A stretch of DNA of 64,000 bases from Heterostelium multicystogenum (taxonomy: Eukaryota > Evosea > Eumycetozoa > Acytosteliales > Acytosteliaceae). Positions within the stretch are counted from its first letter, which is position 1. Every line of letters begins with the position of its first letter. The notes beneath the pieces were generated by a model that was given only the letters and a program-made list of their open reading frames with translations, was not told where the DNA came from and made no database searches. Below are positions 35,115 to 46,502 of this stretch, one piece after another. A program made the translations under genes and the position numbers. Where the stretch lies: contig RCNN01000043.1 in NCBI GenBank assembly GCA_003667245.1, positions 1 to 64,000 on the forward strand, given 5' to 3'.

Positions 35115-37601
35115 ATGCTATACACCGCAACGAATTTTCCCTCAAACACCAGTACCACCACCACCACCACAAACAACAATAATAATTATAATAATAATAA
35201 TAGCAATAATAACAATATTTTAATTAGTAGTCCAATTTTAATATCATCAAAAAATCAAAATTTAGATTTAACTGATAAAAATCAAGATAATTCATTTTCC
35301 TTAACTAATTCTCCTACCTATAAACCAATATGCAACAGCAGTAGTAATAATATTGCAATTAGTAATATCAGTATATCCAACAACAATAAAGTTACCAAAA
35401 GCAATTCTATATTCAACTTTGACAGTCTATTATCACTTCCAACAAAGCAAAGCGTTTTAAAACAAAAGACAGAGACCTCTCCTATATCCAGATCATCCAG
35501 TTCACTTTTCTTTGGCAAAGATAAAGATAACAACAACAACAACAATAACAGTAAATCTGGTTCTCCAAAACAGCTATCAATACAGCAACAACAACTCCAA
35601 AGATCATCTCCTTCTCTAAATTCACAACAACATTCAGATATGAATAGTATGTTACAAAGACTTGATCTCAGGAGACCGAGTATTGCAGCATCTGGAATGG
35701 ACGACTCTCCAAACGGTGCTGAACTACCACATTCTTTAGAACACTCACTGGATCAACTCCATCACTCTCGTCAATGAAGGTTGCCGAAGAAATTGATATT
35801 GTTGTTATTGGTGATGAAATATCCAACAAAGCACGCTTTATCACTTCTTTTTTGAACAACGATGACTTCCAGAAAGATCCAACACTTGACATTGCATGCC
35901 GTCGTCCAGTCACCATAAAAAATGGTACCTACAATATAAATATTCACACTACTGTTGGACAAGAAGATTTCTGGGGTATCAACGACTGCTACAATCGCCA
36001 GGGACATGGATTTGTATTTGTATATAATATCAACTCACGTGAATCATTCAACGCATTCCAATCGGTCAGAGACAAAATTCTATATGACAAGTCATCGGAG
36101 AATATAATCATGGCTATGGTCGGTTATGGAGAGCACGAAATCGATAATGAGTCTGGCGAGAAACGTCAGAGAGAAGTTTCATATGCCGAGGCCAAGCGTT
36201 TGGCAGAGTTGTATCAATATTCTTTCACAGAAATACCAACTTTCGAGCCATCCTCTGAACCCCAAATCACCAACTGCATTTCAGAACTCCTTCATCGTAT
36301 TACTCACTTCAATGGAGCACAGTCTGGAAACTCTAGCGCTAACGGATTTGGTGCTAATGGTGAGAAGATTGGAGCTCAAATTCAACAAAATGCTGAAATT
36401 ATGGTGTTAGGTGAGCTTTTCACTGGTAAATCCCAATATATCCAGAGATGCCTTGCTGGACAATTCAGTTCAAGCTATCGTGAGACCACCGAGTGGACCA
36501 AGAATATAATTCAATCACAAATGAATGACATTCGATATTTTATTAAACTCGTTGACACACGTGGTTTGATGTTGGAAGAATCACTGACGCGCGAGAAGCT
36601 CAACTCCACTCAAGCATTCATCTTCATGTATAGTATCACCAGCAGAAACAGTTTTACCACTTTGGAATCACTACGTAAGAAAGTCCTATCGTGCAAAGCA
36701 GAATCCAAGATTCCATGTATCATCGTAGCCAACAAATCTGATTGTCTTACTCTTGCACGTCAAGTGACCACTCAAGAAGGTAGCGACCTAGCAAAGCAAT
36801 GGGGTTGCCCATACTTTGAGCTCTCCATGAAAACATCTGATGAAGAAGATATTCTCAAAACCATTTCTCAATTACTTGTTGAGCTACAAAAAATGAATAA
36901 TAATATAGATGGTAGGTTGGCAGTTCAATTCATAGTAGTTCGCTTTATACTAATTATTTCTTATTTCAGTTGGGGAGTTTAAAAAAGAAGGATATTTAAT
37001 GAAAGAAGGCACAAAGCTAAAGAAATCCATGACTAAATATTATTTTAAGATCAAGAGAGGTTATTTATATTACTGTAAGAATCAAGCGCATACCAAAAAT
37101 ATTAAGACAATAGAGTTGTCAGAGGCTGTCCAAGTCCAGATTTTAAATAACCAAGAGAAGAAAGATGTCTGGCCATTTAGCTTAATAGTAGAAGGAAAGA
37201 TGATAAACTTGGTAGCATCAACTGAAGCCGAACGTGACCAATGGGTGACATCAATTAAGATAAACTGCTACGTAAACGAGTTCATTGGTAATCTCATGGA
37301 GGACGTTGTTGTGACGATGGTCAATGAAATCGCTCAACAGTCACAAGGACAGACTCTCCACAAACGTACCGACTCCTCTAAATCATATACTTCACTAGCC
37401 AGTTCCTATCCCTCATCGCCACTTTCACTCTCACCTGACTCTTCCTCTATTTCAACATCACCATCAGAATCTTCATTGGCAGGATCACCACCAATACATT
37501 CACTCAACTCATACGATAGCAACTCACCACTACATAGTCCACTCAAAAAGAATCTTTTAGCACGTACTACTAGTTTTTCCAAAACAACCAAATTCCACTA
37601 A
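35115..37601 (+). CDS. Tandem Ras-like GTPase domains plus PH domain
   Basis: The N-terminal 220 codons (35115-35777) are low-complexity (Thr, Asn, Ser). They overlap by four bases a frame starting ATG at 35774; inserting one base in the AA before that ATG would fuse them. Domain 1 (EIDIVVIGDEISNKARFITS, TVGQEDF) lacks a proper P-loop Gly-Lys-Ser and has GYGEHEID where NKxD should be, so it is probably nucleotide-free. Domain 2 (EIMVLGELFTGKSQYI, DTRG, IVANKSDC, ELSMK) keeps G1, G3, G4 and G5. A GTAGGT...TTTCAG intron near 36911-36968 leads into a PH domain (GEFKKEGYLMKEGTKLKKSM, ending ERDQWVTSIK) and a Ser-rich tail. Total is about 810 residues. The likely role is membrane-lipid-linked signalling; partners are unknown. 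Confidence 0.75.
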
Positions 37602-37907
37602 ACAACAAGAAATCCAGTCTGCCCCAAATACAATAATCAACCTATTATTATTATAGAATACTTACAACCATCCATACCAGAATATACAGATGAATAGAAT
37701 ATACATATAATATACTCAACTACCCATTCCCAAGCTTCCTATTACCGAACATTAATAAATTGAATGTATGCACAATGTATACATATTGTTGTAATTTTTA
37801 ATCTAACAAGGAAACGACTACTTGATTATAAATTTGTTTATTTCATACTTGAATTCCTATGTTGCTCAACTTCAATTATCATTTGTTGTAATCTATTAAT
37901 ATACTAT

Positions 37908-38974
37908 TTATACACCAAATCTTGTCTTTGATCTATCAAAAGATTGTTCTGCCTGCAATTGTGATTCGAGCCAGTGGTGTTTAGGTGATGTAGATTTGAG
38001 TTGACTATAAGATAGATTTAATTAATGATAGCCCATCAAATATTGATTGTGATCATATTTACCTTAGATATCTATTTGTAACTTCAGCAGGTTTTTTCAT
38101 ATGAATATAGCAAGCAATTATATTTGCAATGGTGTCTGAATCTTTAGAATTCTTCTCAAGAGAAAGCAGTAATAAGCTCTCTGCTTTTTCGAATCTTCTT
38201 AACATGATTTCGCAAGTTGCACGACCATTCAATAGTAGTGATGTTGGACCATATTTCTCTGAAAGCTCCTCAAATACTGACAACGCAACTTTCACTTGGT
38301 CGTCTCCCTATATCAATTACAAATATCAATTAATAAGCTGATCGATCACAATGAGTGAATATATCTTTACTTGTGCAATTGCTATCCATGCTGATGCAAT
38401 CAAAGTTGGTGTAGCATCGACATCAATTGATTTCATCTGTGCATATTGCTTCTCTGCTAAATCCAATCTATCAATCTTTAAATAGGTCTGTACCAACAAT
38501 GACATACTATAGTTGTATCAAGAATATTAATATTGGAGTGCGTGAGTCGGTATCCTCCTAATTTCATTCATACCATTCCAAATTATCAGTCTTATTTAAA
38601 AGACGAAGAGTATCTTCATAGTTTGATTCATTATAGAAAATGGTTGCACCAATCAATTGAACAATTGGATTGTTATAGTCTAAACCATCTGCTAACCACT
38701 TCTTGACTGAGGCAACAGCAGCTTCTGCGTTATTTGATGGTGATTGGATGTATGATGCTAACAGTCTCACAGCCTGCAATGAAGTGTTTTGCTCAGACTC
38801 TCTGATCTCTCTCAAAACCATATCAGAATCACCAAGCGCAATCATTGCTCTGTACATGTACGATTCTGCATCTTGCTTGGCACGCAATTGCTTTGATCTC
38901 TTGTTGACTTCATTGACAACAGCCTGATAGTTACCAAGGTAATAGTAGTTCTTTATTTCAAATAGTTCATCCAT
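37908..38974 (-). CDS. copE: Coatomer subunit epsilon
   Basis: ATG at 38974 begins MDELFEIKNYYYLGNYQAVV, the conserved epsilon-COP N-terminus. Introns are short: GTATGA...CTATAG (about 38563-38507) gives LECMSLLVQTYLKIDRLDLA on joining, and two others follow. The rest is TPR-like: GPTSLLLNGRATCEIMLRRF and NIIACYIHMKKPAEVTNRYL. The last exon gives SQLKSTSPKHHWLESQLQAE and ends FGV at 37908. About 290 residues, close to animal epsilon-COP. No frame breaks were found. It is part of the COPI coat in Golgi-to-ER transport. Confidence 0.92.
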
Positions 38975-39693
38975 ATCTCTCCTTCTCTAGTTTAACAAAA
39001 CTAAGATTACACTTTAATTTAAAACTGATTTATTTTTTGTGTTTTTTGTTGAACTGCTTGCACTGGAGTTGTGATTCACACACACATGACTGAACCGGTC
39101 AAAATTAAATAACCCAATAAAATAGCCACGTTAATAAAACCAGACTAACAATCAATCAAATCATTCAGTCAATATCTTTTATCTTTTGCATGATCATCGA
39201 AGGTAATTCACAGTTGCAAGCATATAACAATTATAAATACTTATCAATACTACAGTATTCAAAGTATATTATATTGTAATATTAATTGAACTAACTCTAT
39301 AATAATAATACACCTATATTTTTAGATATTGTAAAAGAACATCATGAATGTTTTAATAGTTGAGGTGTTGAGAACAACATGATATTATCTAAACTATAGA
39401 TACAGTTTTATTTATCCATAATAAATAAATTTCGCATGAAAAGTATTTCCTTTTTTTTAAATATTTATTTTTAAAATTGCTTTGTTTTTGTTTTGGAAAC
39501 TATCTTTCATTCAGAATTTGCAACACAAAATTAAATATCAATATAGTTGTCTGTATTGTACCGCTTTCAGATTACTTTTATAGATTCTCATATATTTGTT
39601 TACACACATACAACACATACAATAATCAGTAGTAGTACACCCTAAAGTAGTTGTAGTAGTAGTTAGTATCAACTAACTGTTGTGTTGTGTAAA
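38975..39693. promoter_or_regulatory. Divergent intergenic region, copE / ccdc53
   Basis: A 719-bp AT-rich region between two outward-facing start codons. No specific element is recognised. Confidence 0.45.
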
Positions 39694-40872
39694 ATGCAAG
39701 TCTATGTAGATTATCGTAATGTCGCTGCCATTTCACATAAAAAGACATTGTCCTATGTGAATAATTTTGTTATCAATACAACACAGTTTTTAAATAGATT
39801 TAATTATCTATGTGAACAAAAACTGACCGATGTCAGTAATCAGTTGAATCGTTTGGAGGTAACAATGTCACTTTTAGAGATCAAACTTGGTTCTATTGAT
39901 GGCTTGGAGTCCTTACCAACCGCAAATGCTCCAATTATGACAAACACAACTTCTAGTGCTCCACCACCTCCACCAGGAACATCTACCAGCTCAAATATAA
40001 ATAATGCATCTGCTCCACCACCTCCACCACCCCCTGGATCTATCAGTAATGCTGCTGCTCCTCCACCTCCACCTCCACCACCACCACCTGGATCGTCTGT
40101 TGCTGCTCCACCACCTCCACCCTCTGCCTCTTCAGATTCTAGCTCTGCAACCATCACTTATCGTGAGGATCCACGTTACAAACCATACTTTAATCTTTTC
40201 TCCAAAGGTGTACCACTTATTTCCTTCCAGGGCAAGATGATTGCTGAAGGTCTGAATCCAAATGCTATATTGTAAGATCGATTGATATTATTTTAATTCT
40301 CCCCTGAAACTAATATCTTTATTTTCAATGTACACAGAAATCCAGATGGAGTTTCGGATGCTGCTCCACCAACATCTAGCTCATCATCTGCTCCACCACC
40401 TCCACCTCCACCACCAGCTTTAGAGACTCAGTCAAGTGTTGGCTCAGGATTGGATGCATTAATTAGATCACCAAAGGCACCACCTCCACCAGTTGTACCA
40501 TCCAACAACAACAGCGATGATGATGATGACGACGATGACGACGATGAAAATAATAATACAAATAGTAATAACGTTGATTCCGATGTTTCATCACTGCCAG
40601 TTTTACCACCAGATATTTCAGATGATTTACCAATTATTACAAATACGCTATCGATTCCACCTCCACCATTGATAATGGAAGATAACAATACCAAAGATGA
40701 CGACGACGACGATGATGATGATGACGATGATGATATCTTTATTCCAGCCCCACCTTTAGCAGTCGATGTTTCAAATTCAGCTTCTCTGGAATCAATGATC
40801 AGCAGAAGTCGCCAACATGACGATGATGATGATGACGATGACGATGACGACGACGATGATAATTGGGGTTAA
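39694..40872 (+). CDS. ccdc53: WASH complex subunit CCDC53 (WASHC3)
   Basis: The ATG at 39694 starts MQVYVDYRNVAAISHKKTLS, followed by NNFVINTTQFLNRFNYLCEQ and the coiled-coil RLEVTMSLLEIKLGSIDGLE, matching the CCDC53 core. Later, DPRYKPYFNLFSKGVPLISF and MIAEGLNPNAIL match the second conserved block. One intron (GTAAGA...ACACAG) lies near 40272-40338 and joins AIL to NPDGVSD. Between and after these blocks are polyproline stretches, and the C-terminus holds three poly-Asp runs (up to 14 residues), ending DNWG. The product is about 370 residues, nearly twice the human protein because of the repeats. The WASH complex activates Arp2/3 on endosomes and lysosomes. Confidence 0.9.
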
Positions 40873-41302
40873 AGGCATAACATGACAACAATCAAAATAT
40901 AATATAATTACACAGTCGATAATGCATAGTTAATGGTAAACAATAGACAAAGTGCATGCACTCAACAACAATCATCACAGGAATCATATTTTATTGTAAA
41001 TTTAAATTGACCAAATTGAAGTTCAAAAAAATAATTGAAATAAAACAAATTAAAAATAAAACAAAGAGTGTTTACTTTTGTTTTTTTGTTTTTTTTCAAT
41101 AATAAATATTTATATATATAATAAATTAATTAGCTTATCAAAAATTTCACTATTGTATATATACAATTATTATTATTTTATTATCATTATTATTATTATA
41201 TTTGACATAGTTACACACATATACATCAAACACAGTCATCATCAACAACATCAACATCACCTCATCATCATTTTGTAATTAGTGATCACTTCTTATCAAA
41301 TC
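40873..41302. other. Intergenic, AT-rich
   Basis: Between ccdc53 and ubiquilin, both on the plus strand; presumed ubiquilin promoter at right. A T-rich/ATT low-complexity block lies at 41075-41200. Confidence 0.4.
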
Positions 41303-42888
41303 ATGGTTAATATTAATGTCAAAGCATCAACTGGTGATAAGTTTTCATTGGATGTAGAGCTATCGATAACTGTACAAGATTTTAAGAGATTGTTAAGTGA
41401 GAAATCAAATATTCCACCAGAACAGCAAAGAATCATTTACTCTGGTCATGTCCTTAAGGATCACCAAAAGCTAGAGGAGTTCAGTAAGTATATTTGAAAC
41501 TGAATATTAGCTAAGCTTTAATCTTACATATATTGCAATTAGATATCAAAGATGGTCATACAGTACATTTGGTAAAGAGCTCTGCTCCACCACCTCAACC
41601 ACCACCCACAGAGCAAGCTCCAAATGCCAATACACCAACCAATCCACCACCCATCCCAGGAATGTCTAACAATATGTCACAAATGTTTCAAAACCCAATG
41701 ATGCAGGATATTTTAAATTCACCTGCAATTCAAAATATCTTTGACAATCCCGATCTTTTCAAAGAGATGATTATGAACAACCCAGAAATGAGAGAAGTCA
41801 TCAATAGAAATCCAGAAATGGCACAGATCTTAAATGATCCAAGAGCATGTATCAATCAATCAATCACTTAAATGGTCAAACATTTATTAACTATCGAATC
41901 CCTTTAAATAGGCATTAAGACAATCATTTGAAATGATGAGAATCCAGAGTTAATGCGTGAGATGATGAGAAAATGCAGATAGAGCTATGATCAATATTGA
42001 GAATCACCCTGAAAGGATTTAATTTGTTAAGAAGAATGTACACAAATGTTCAAGTATGTAGATGTTACTTTACTAAGAAGTGTACACTCGATCACTAACC
42101 TTTGCTTTAAGGAACCATTATATAATGCCGCAGCAAGCCAACAACATGCAGCTAATCAAACCAATTCAACCTCAACCCCAACTAACCCAGATACTCCATT
42201 ACCCAATCCATGGGCTCCACAACCAACAGCAGGATCGACAAACTCACAATCAAATGCAAATAGAAATACACAATCAACAAATACTGGTGCTAATAACCCA
42301 TTCAACATGTTTGGCGGAATGGGAGGTATGGGAGGTATGGGTGGAATGGGTGGAATGGGAGGTATGGAGAGCATGTTAAATAATATGGATCCACAACAGC
42401 TACAAGCAATGTTGAATAATCCAGCTGTTCAAAATCTATTTTCGAATCCTCAGCTTATGCAACAAATGGTTGAATCTAACCCAATGTTACGTGGTATGTT
42501 AGACTCGAATCCAGGAATGCGTGATGCCATAGCAAGACCCGAATTTTGGAGTAGAATGGCAGATCCAGCAAACTTGCAGGCAATGATGCAGATGCAACAA
42601 GCCATGGGAACTCTCAGAAACAATGGTGTATTTGGAAACGATATGTTTGGTGGTATGGGAATGGATCCATTTGGAATGGGTGGTTTTGGAGGCATGGGCG
42701 GTATGGGAGGATTTGGTTCCACACCAACATCAAACACCACACAAAACCAAGAACCACCCGCTCAAAGATTCCAAGTCCAATTACAACAACTCAATGATAT
42801 GGGATTTATAGATGAAGCTGAGAATATAAGAGCATTACAAGCAACCAATGGAAATGTCAATGCCGCCATTGAACGTTTGCTTAGATAA
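41303..42888 (+). CDS. ubqln: Ubiquilin (UBL-STI1-UBA shuttle factor)
   Basis: N-terminal ubiquitin-like domain (MVNINVKASTGDKFSLDVEL, IIYSGHVLKDHQKLEEF), interrupted by a GTAAGT...TTAG intron; STI1 repeats (MQDILNSPAIQNIFDNPDLF, MREVINRNPEMAQILNDPRA); a Gly/Met repeat; a second STI1 pair (NPAVQNLFSNPQLMQQMVES); and a C-terminal UBA (QLQQLNDMGFIDEAENIRAL). About 470 residues. The second intron, about 41848-41911, appears to use GC rather than GT as donor (AGA|GCATGT...ATAG). Three frameshifts lie within 75 bp: 41941-41942 (AA, one short), 41970-41973 (A4, one extra) and 42012-42014 (A3, one extra). A third intron (GTATGT...TTTAAG) ends near 42110. It delivers ubiquitinated proteins to the proteasome. 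Confidence 0.92.
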
Positions 42889-43129
42889 AAAGAAATCCTC
42901 CTTAAATAAATAATTTTTACAATTTACAAAAAAAAAAAAAAAACAAATATAAAAACCAAAATATTGTTTTATATTGGCAAATTGTGGAGCCCTAAAGACT
43001 AAAGATGGTAACAAATTTTTGGAATTTTTATGAATTATTAAGGTTGAGGTGAAGACCACACAACTTCGTCAATTAACATCAAACCACATTGTTAGTTAAC
43101 TCTTATTATTATTTAATTTGATTAGTAAG

Positions 43130-44379
43130 ATGAAAAATCCATTAGTATTTATTATTTTATTAGCAGGAATTTATTCGTGGTACTCTTGCTATGCAAATGC
43201 ACTACCTAATCAGTACATGATTAGTGGTGTACCTTATCATCGGTATGTCGACTTGTAACACATCACAATCACTCACATTAACACACTTTATACATTAACA
43301 GTCAAATAACCGATTACAACTGTGGTGATGCTTCTTTACAGATGGTCTTGGGATATTGGGGTCGTGATATAGATCAATTTCAAATTGACGATGTTGCAAG
43401 AACTTCAAAGAAAGAAGGAACAAGCTCATATGACATTGTAAGAACTGCTCAGTTCTCAATTCTAAGGTAACAATTTTATAAAATAGTTGTGATCTATTCA
43501 TTGTCTAACACTCCAACTCAAGTCAATCACAAGGAACAGATAAGAAAAAGCATGAATTAAATAATGGTTTTCCAGGTTATCCATATGGACTAAATGCTGT
43601 CGGATATTCCTCTAATGAAGAATGGTTAGATGGTTTAAAGAGCTCAATTGCTTTGGATATTCCAATTATTTGTCTGATGCATTATTCTTTGACTGATCCA
43701 GGTGGTCACTTCCGTGTAGTCATTGGTTATAATGTAATTATTTCTGTTGTTTTTTCAAATTACCTCCCATTAACTGTTTTGATTAGGATGATACTCAACA
43801 ATGACAACATTAGATCCATGGGACAGAGATAATCAACCCCAAGTATACAATGTTTCATACTTAGATTTCACAGCACTTTGGAACTATACAGAAAAAGATT
43901 CCCCACGTGGAACTCCATTTTTTGGTGTTGCGATCTGGCCATTATCCATTGACGTAATCTCTCAATCAACTGGTAACCAAACCATTTTTACTCTTCAACT
44001 TGATTACTCAAATCCTATTCCATATTTATCTGAGCTCAACTTGTATGTATTGTAAAGTTCAACACTTTTATTTCCTATATTTAACCAAATATATTGTAGA
44101 TTACCAAAAACTCTTGGAATATATTCAAATTTAATTGGACCAAAGTCAACAAGATTCATTTCATCAAGTTCATACACTAATGATGCGATTAGTGAAGGAT
44201 CTAGAATAGAAAATGTTTTCACTGTTACTTGTCCAACTATTTGTACTGGTCAGTTCAATATTACCACTGAAGTTATTATTCAAGCAAGTGTTCCAGAAAC
44301 ATTCGATAAACATCATTACTATTACCCACCATATTCATATATTGATGTAATTGGATCCACTTTAACAATCGATTTGTAA
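43130..44379 (+). CDS. Secreted C39-like cysteine peptidase family protein
   Basis: ATG at 43130 opens a signal peptide (MKNPLVFIILLAGIYSWYSC). After an intron comes DYNCGDASLQMVLGYWG, with the catalytic-type Cys in the C39_2 context, and HFRVVIGYNDD, supplying the His. Four introns are evident (near 43241-43301, 43469-43525, 43735-43787, 44044-44098). A break at 43800-43801 (AA, one short) separates the core from TTLDPWDRDNQPQVYNVSYL. The C-terminal half, with FTVTCPTICTGQFNITTEVI, is extracellular-looking. About 340 residues. The family is mainly bacterial and dictyostelids encode several members; peptidase activity here is inferred only. Confidence 0.7.
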
Positions 44380-44428
44380 TAAATTTCAAATGGTAATTAT
44401 TTTTATTATCGAAACAATTTCTATTTTT

Positions 44429-46174
44429 TTATTGTTCCATTTCAACTGGAATCCTACGTCTTTGTTGAAGTGGCGCTGTAAATGTATCATCTGGTTTACT
44501 TTCCTCCAGATGCAGTGTATCGGGATCTCCAAGTGTATCCTGTCCTAGAACTTCTCCAGTTTCTGGTGGATGATCAGCTTCTGGGTCATCTCGAGCAACA
44601 TCCATGGTAGTTTTCCCCTTCTCTGGTGGTAACCAGATGAAAAGAGCAACAATACAGAACAAACCAATTCCAAAGAAAATCCAAAACATCGTAGATTTAC
44701 CAATATATTTAACTGCGGACAAAAATAAGAATGACAGCAGCATATTGTATAGCCATTGGAGTCCAGTAATAATTGGAGCACCAATATTCTTTACATCATC
44801 ATCGAGAATTTCATTAATTACAAACCAAAAGAGTGTACCAATTGATGCTTCAAATGCTGCCACAAAAGTGAAAAGTGCAACTATACAAAGCCAACCTCTA
44901 ACTGCACCTGACAAAGTAACGAAGAAAATGGCCATTAGCAGATCACATATCGTCATAATAATACAACCAGTGAAAAGAAGAATTCTTCTTCCAACTTTAT
45001 CTACTAAAAACATTGCTATCAGAGTTGTCATTACATTCCAAAATTGTAAAATAGCCTAAAATATTTTGTTAATATTGATCATTGCTCTCAATAGATATAG
45101 TTGTAGGAAAAATATTTACGGATCCAGTGATTGCACCATATTCTTGGGTAAAACCAGCAAACTCGAAAATGACAGTAGAAAAATACATAAAGGCATTGAT
45201 ACCAGTCAATTGAGAGAAGGTTGCCAAAATTACACCCATTGCCATTGGTTTTCTGTTTTTGGGCATTCTAAGAATGGTCCATGCATTGGGATCTTTTTGA
45301 CCCAATCTTTTTAATTCTGCTTTATGTTCTTTAAGTTTTTTTCTTTCATACATCCATTTAGGTGACTCTAGAATTAGCAGCCATATAATTAAAACACCAA
45401 ATCCAGGTACCTACAAAAAACAACAGTTAAACAAATGTATTTGAAACTATAAAATTTTAACGTACAGCTCCAATAGCCCACATCCATCTCCATCCATGAG
45501 GTGATTTTCTTAAAATAATTCCGAAAACACTACCCCACAACAATCCAATGGTAATAAAAATTTGGAATACTGAACCAAATCGACCTCTTTTATTTTCTGG
45601 AACTACCTCGGCAACCATCAGAGGACAAACAGCCGATGCACATCCTACACTTAATCCTAAAATAATTCTAAGCGATGCTTGAAGCCCAAGCGGTGAAACA
45701 GCAGCAGAACTAACAGCGCCACCTATACATGCAATACCTATGATACAAAAATTAACAACTATCTTATTTTCTTTTGTATTGATTTAAATTACCTGTAAAA
45801 AGAATTACAGGTTTTCTACCAACAATATTCGCAATCAATCCACCAGCCACTGATCCTATCAGTGCTCCTAATAGCACACTACAAACTACTAAACCTTGTT
45901 GAACAGTATTTAAATTTTTCTCCCTTGTAATAAGAGGTAGTGATCCAGTGATTACACCAGTATTATATCCAAAAATTAAACCTCCTAGTGCACTCAGTGT
46001 TACAACAATAAATCTACTATATCCTATCTTCTTCCAAATTGTATCTTTTACAATTTCGTCATTAGGATTATAGGTATTATTTATTCGACTTTGGTTATTG
46101 ATATCTGATATTTGTACTATTTCATTATTATCTTCTACTATCATAGGTGGTTCTTCATTTTGATTTTCTATCAT
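44429..46174 (-). CDS. MFS sugar transporter (hexose transporter family)
   Basis: Four exons of a 12-TM major facilitator. After an acidic N-terminal tail come SALGGLIFGYNTGVITGSLP, the family's first-helix motif, and VGRKPVILFTG. The second exon (about 45727-45468) gives LRIILGLSVGCASAVCPLMV with NKRGRFGSVFQ. The third exon gives ILESPKWMYERKKL and FSQLTGINAFMYFSTVIFEF. The last exon gives VDKVGRRILLFTGC, the duplicated motif, and FVINEILDDDVKNIGAPIIT. Introns are short with canonical ends, and no frame break was found. About 510 residues, with a charged C-terminal tail. Substrate and coupling ion cannot be told from sequence. Confidence 0.88.
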
Positions 46175-46502
46175 CCTGTAATTTTATTTCACCATACCAA
46201 TTTAATTATATTATTTAGTTATTTCTTATAAAATATATACTATTTTTTATATTATTATTTTTATGTTTTTTGGAATCTGATAATAGTAAAATTTAAGTAA
46301 TAAATATTTTTCAATAGATATTGTTTAAAAATGTATTGAAAAGATGAAACGAAATTTCATTTGGTGGTGTGGGTTTGTTGATTCTTTTGTTTATATATCA
46401 GGAACAAATGTTTTTGATTTTAAGTGTGTTTGTCTATTTCATTTATTATTTGTAAATAATAGTGTGTATACATATAAAAATAAATAATATCTTTATTGTT
46501 TA
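46175..46502. other. Intergenic between two minus-strand genes
   Basis: AT-rich. Presumed promoter of the sugar transporter at left; nothing else is seen. Confidence 0.4.

Noticed and set aside
39840..40157. Gly-rich minus-strand frame opposite CCDC53
   Set aside because: It is the antisense image of the polyproline tracts; the same applies to Gly/Pro-rich antisense frames over the ubiquilin Gly-Met repeat.
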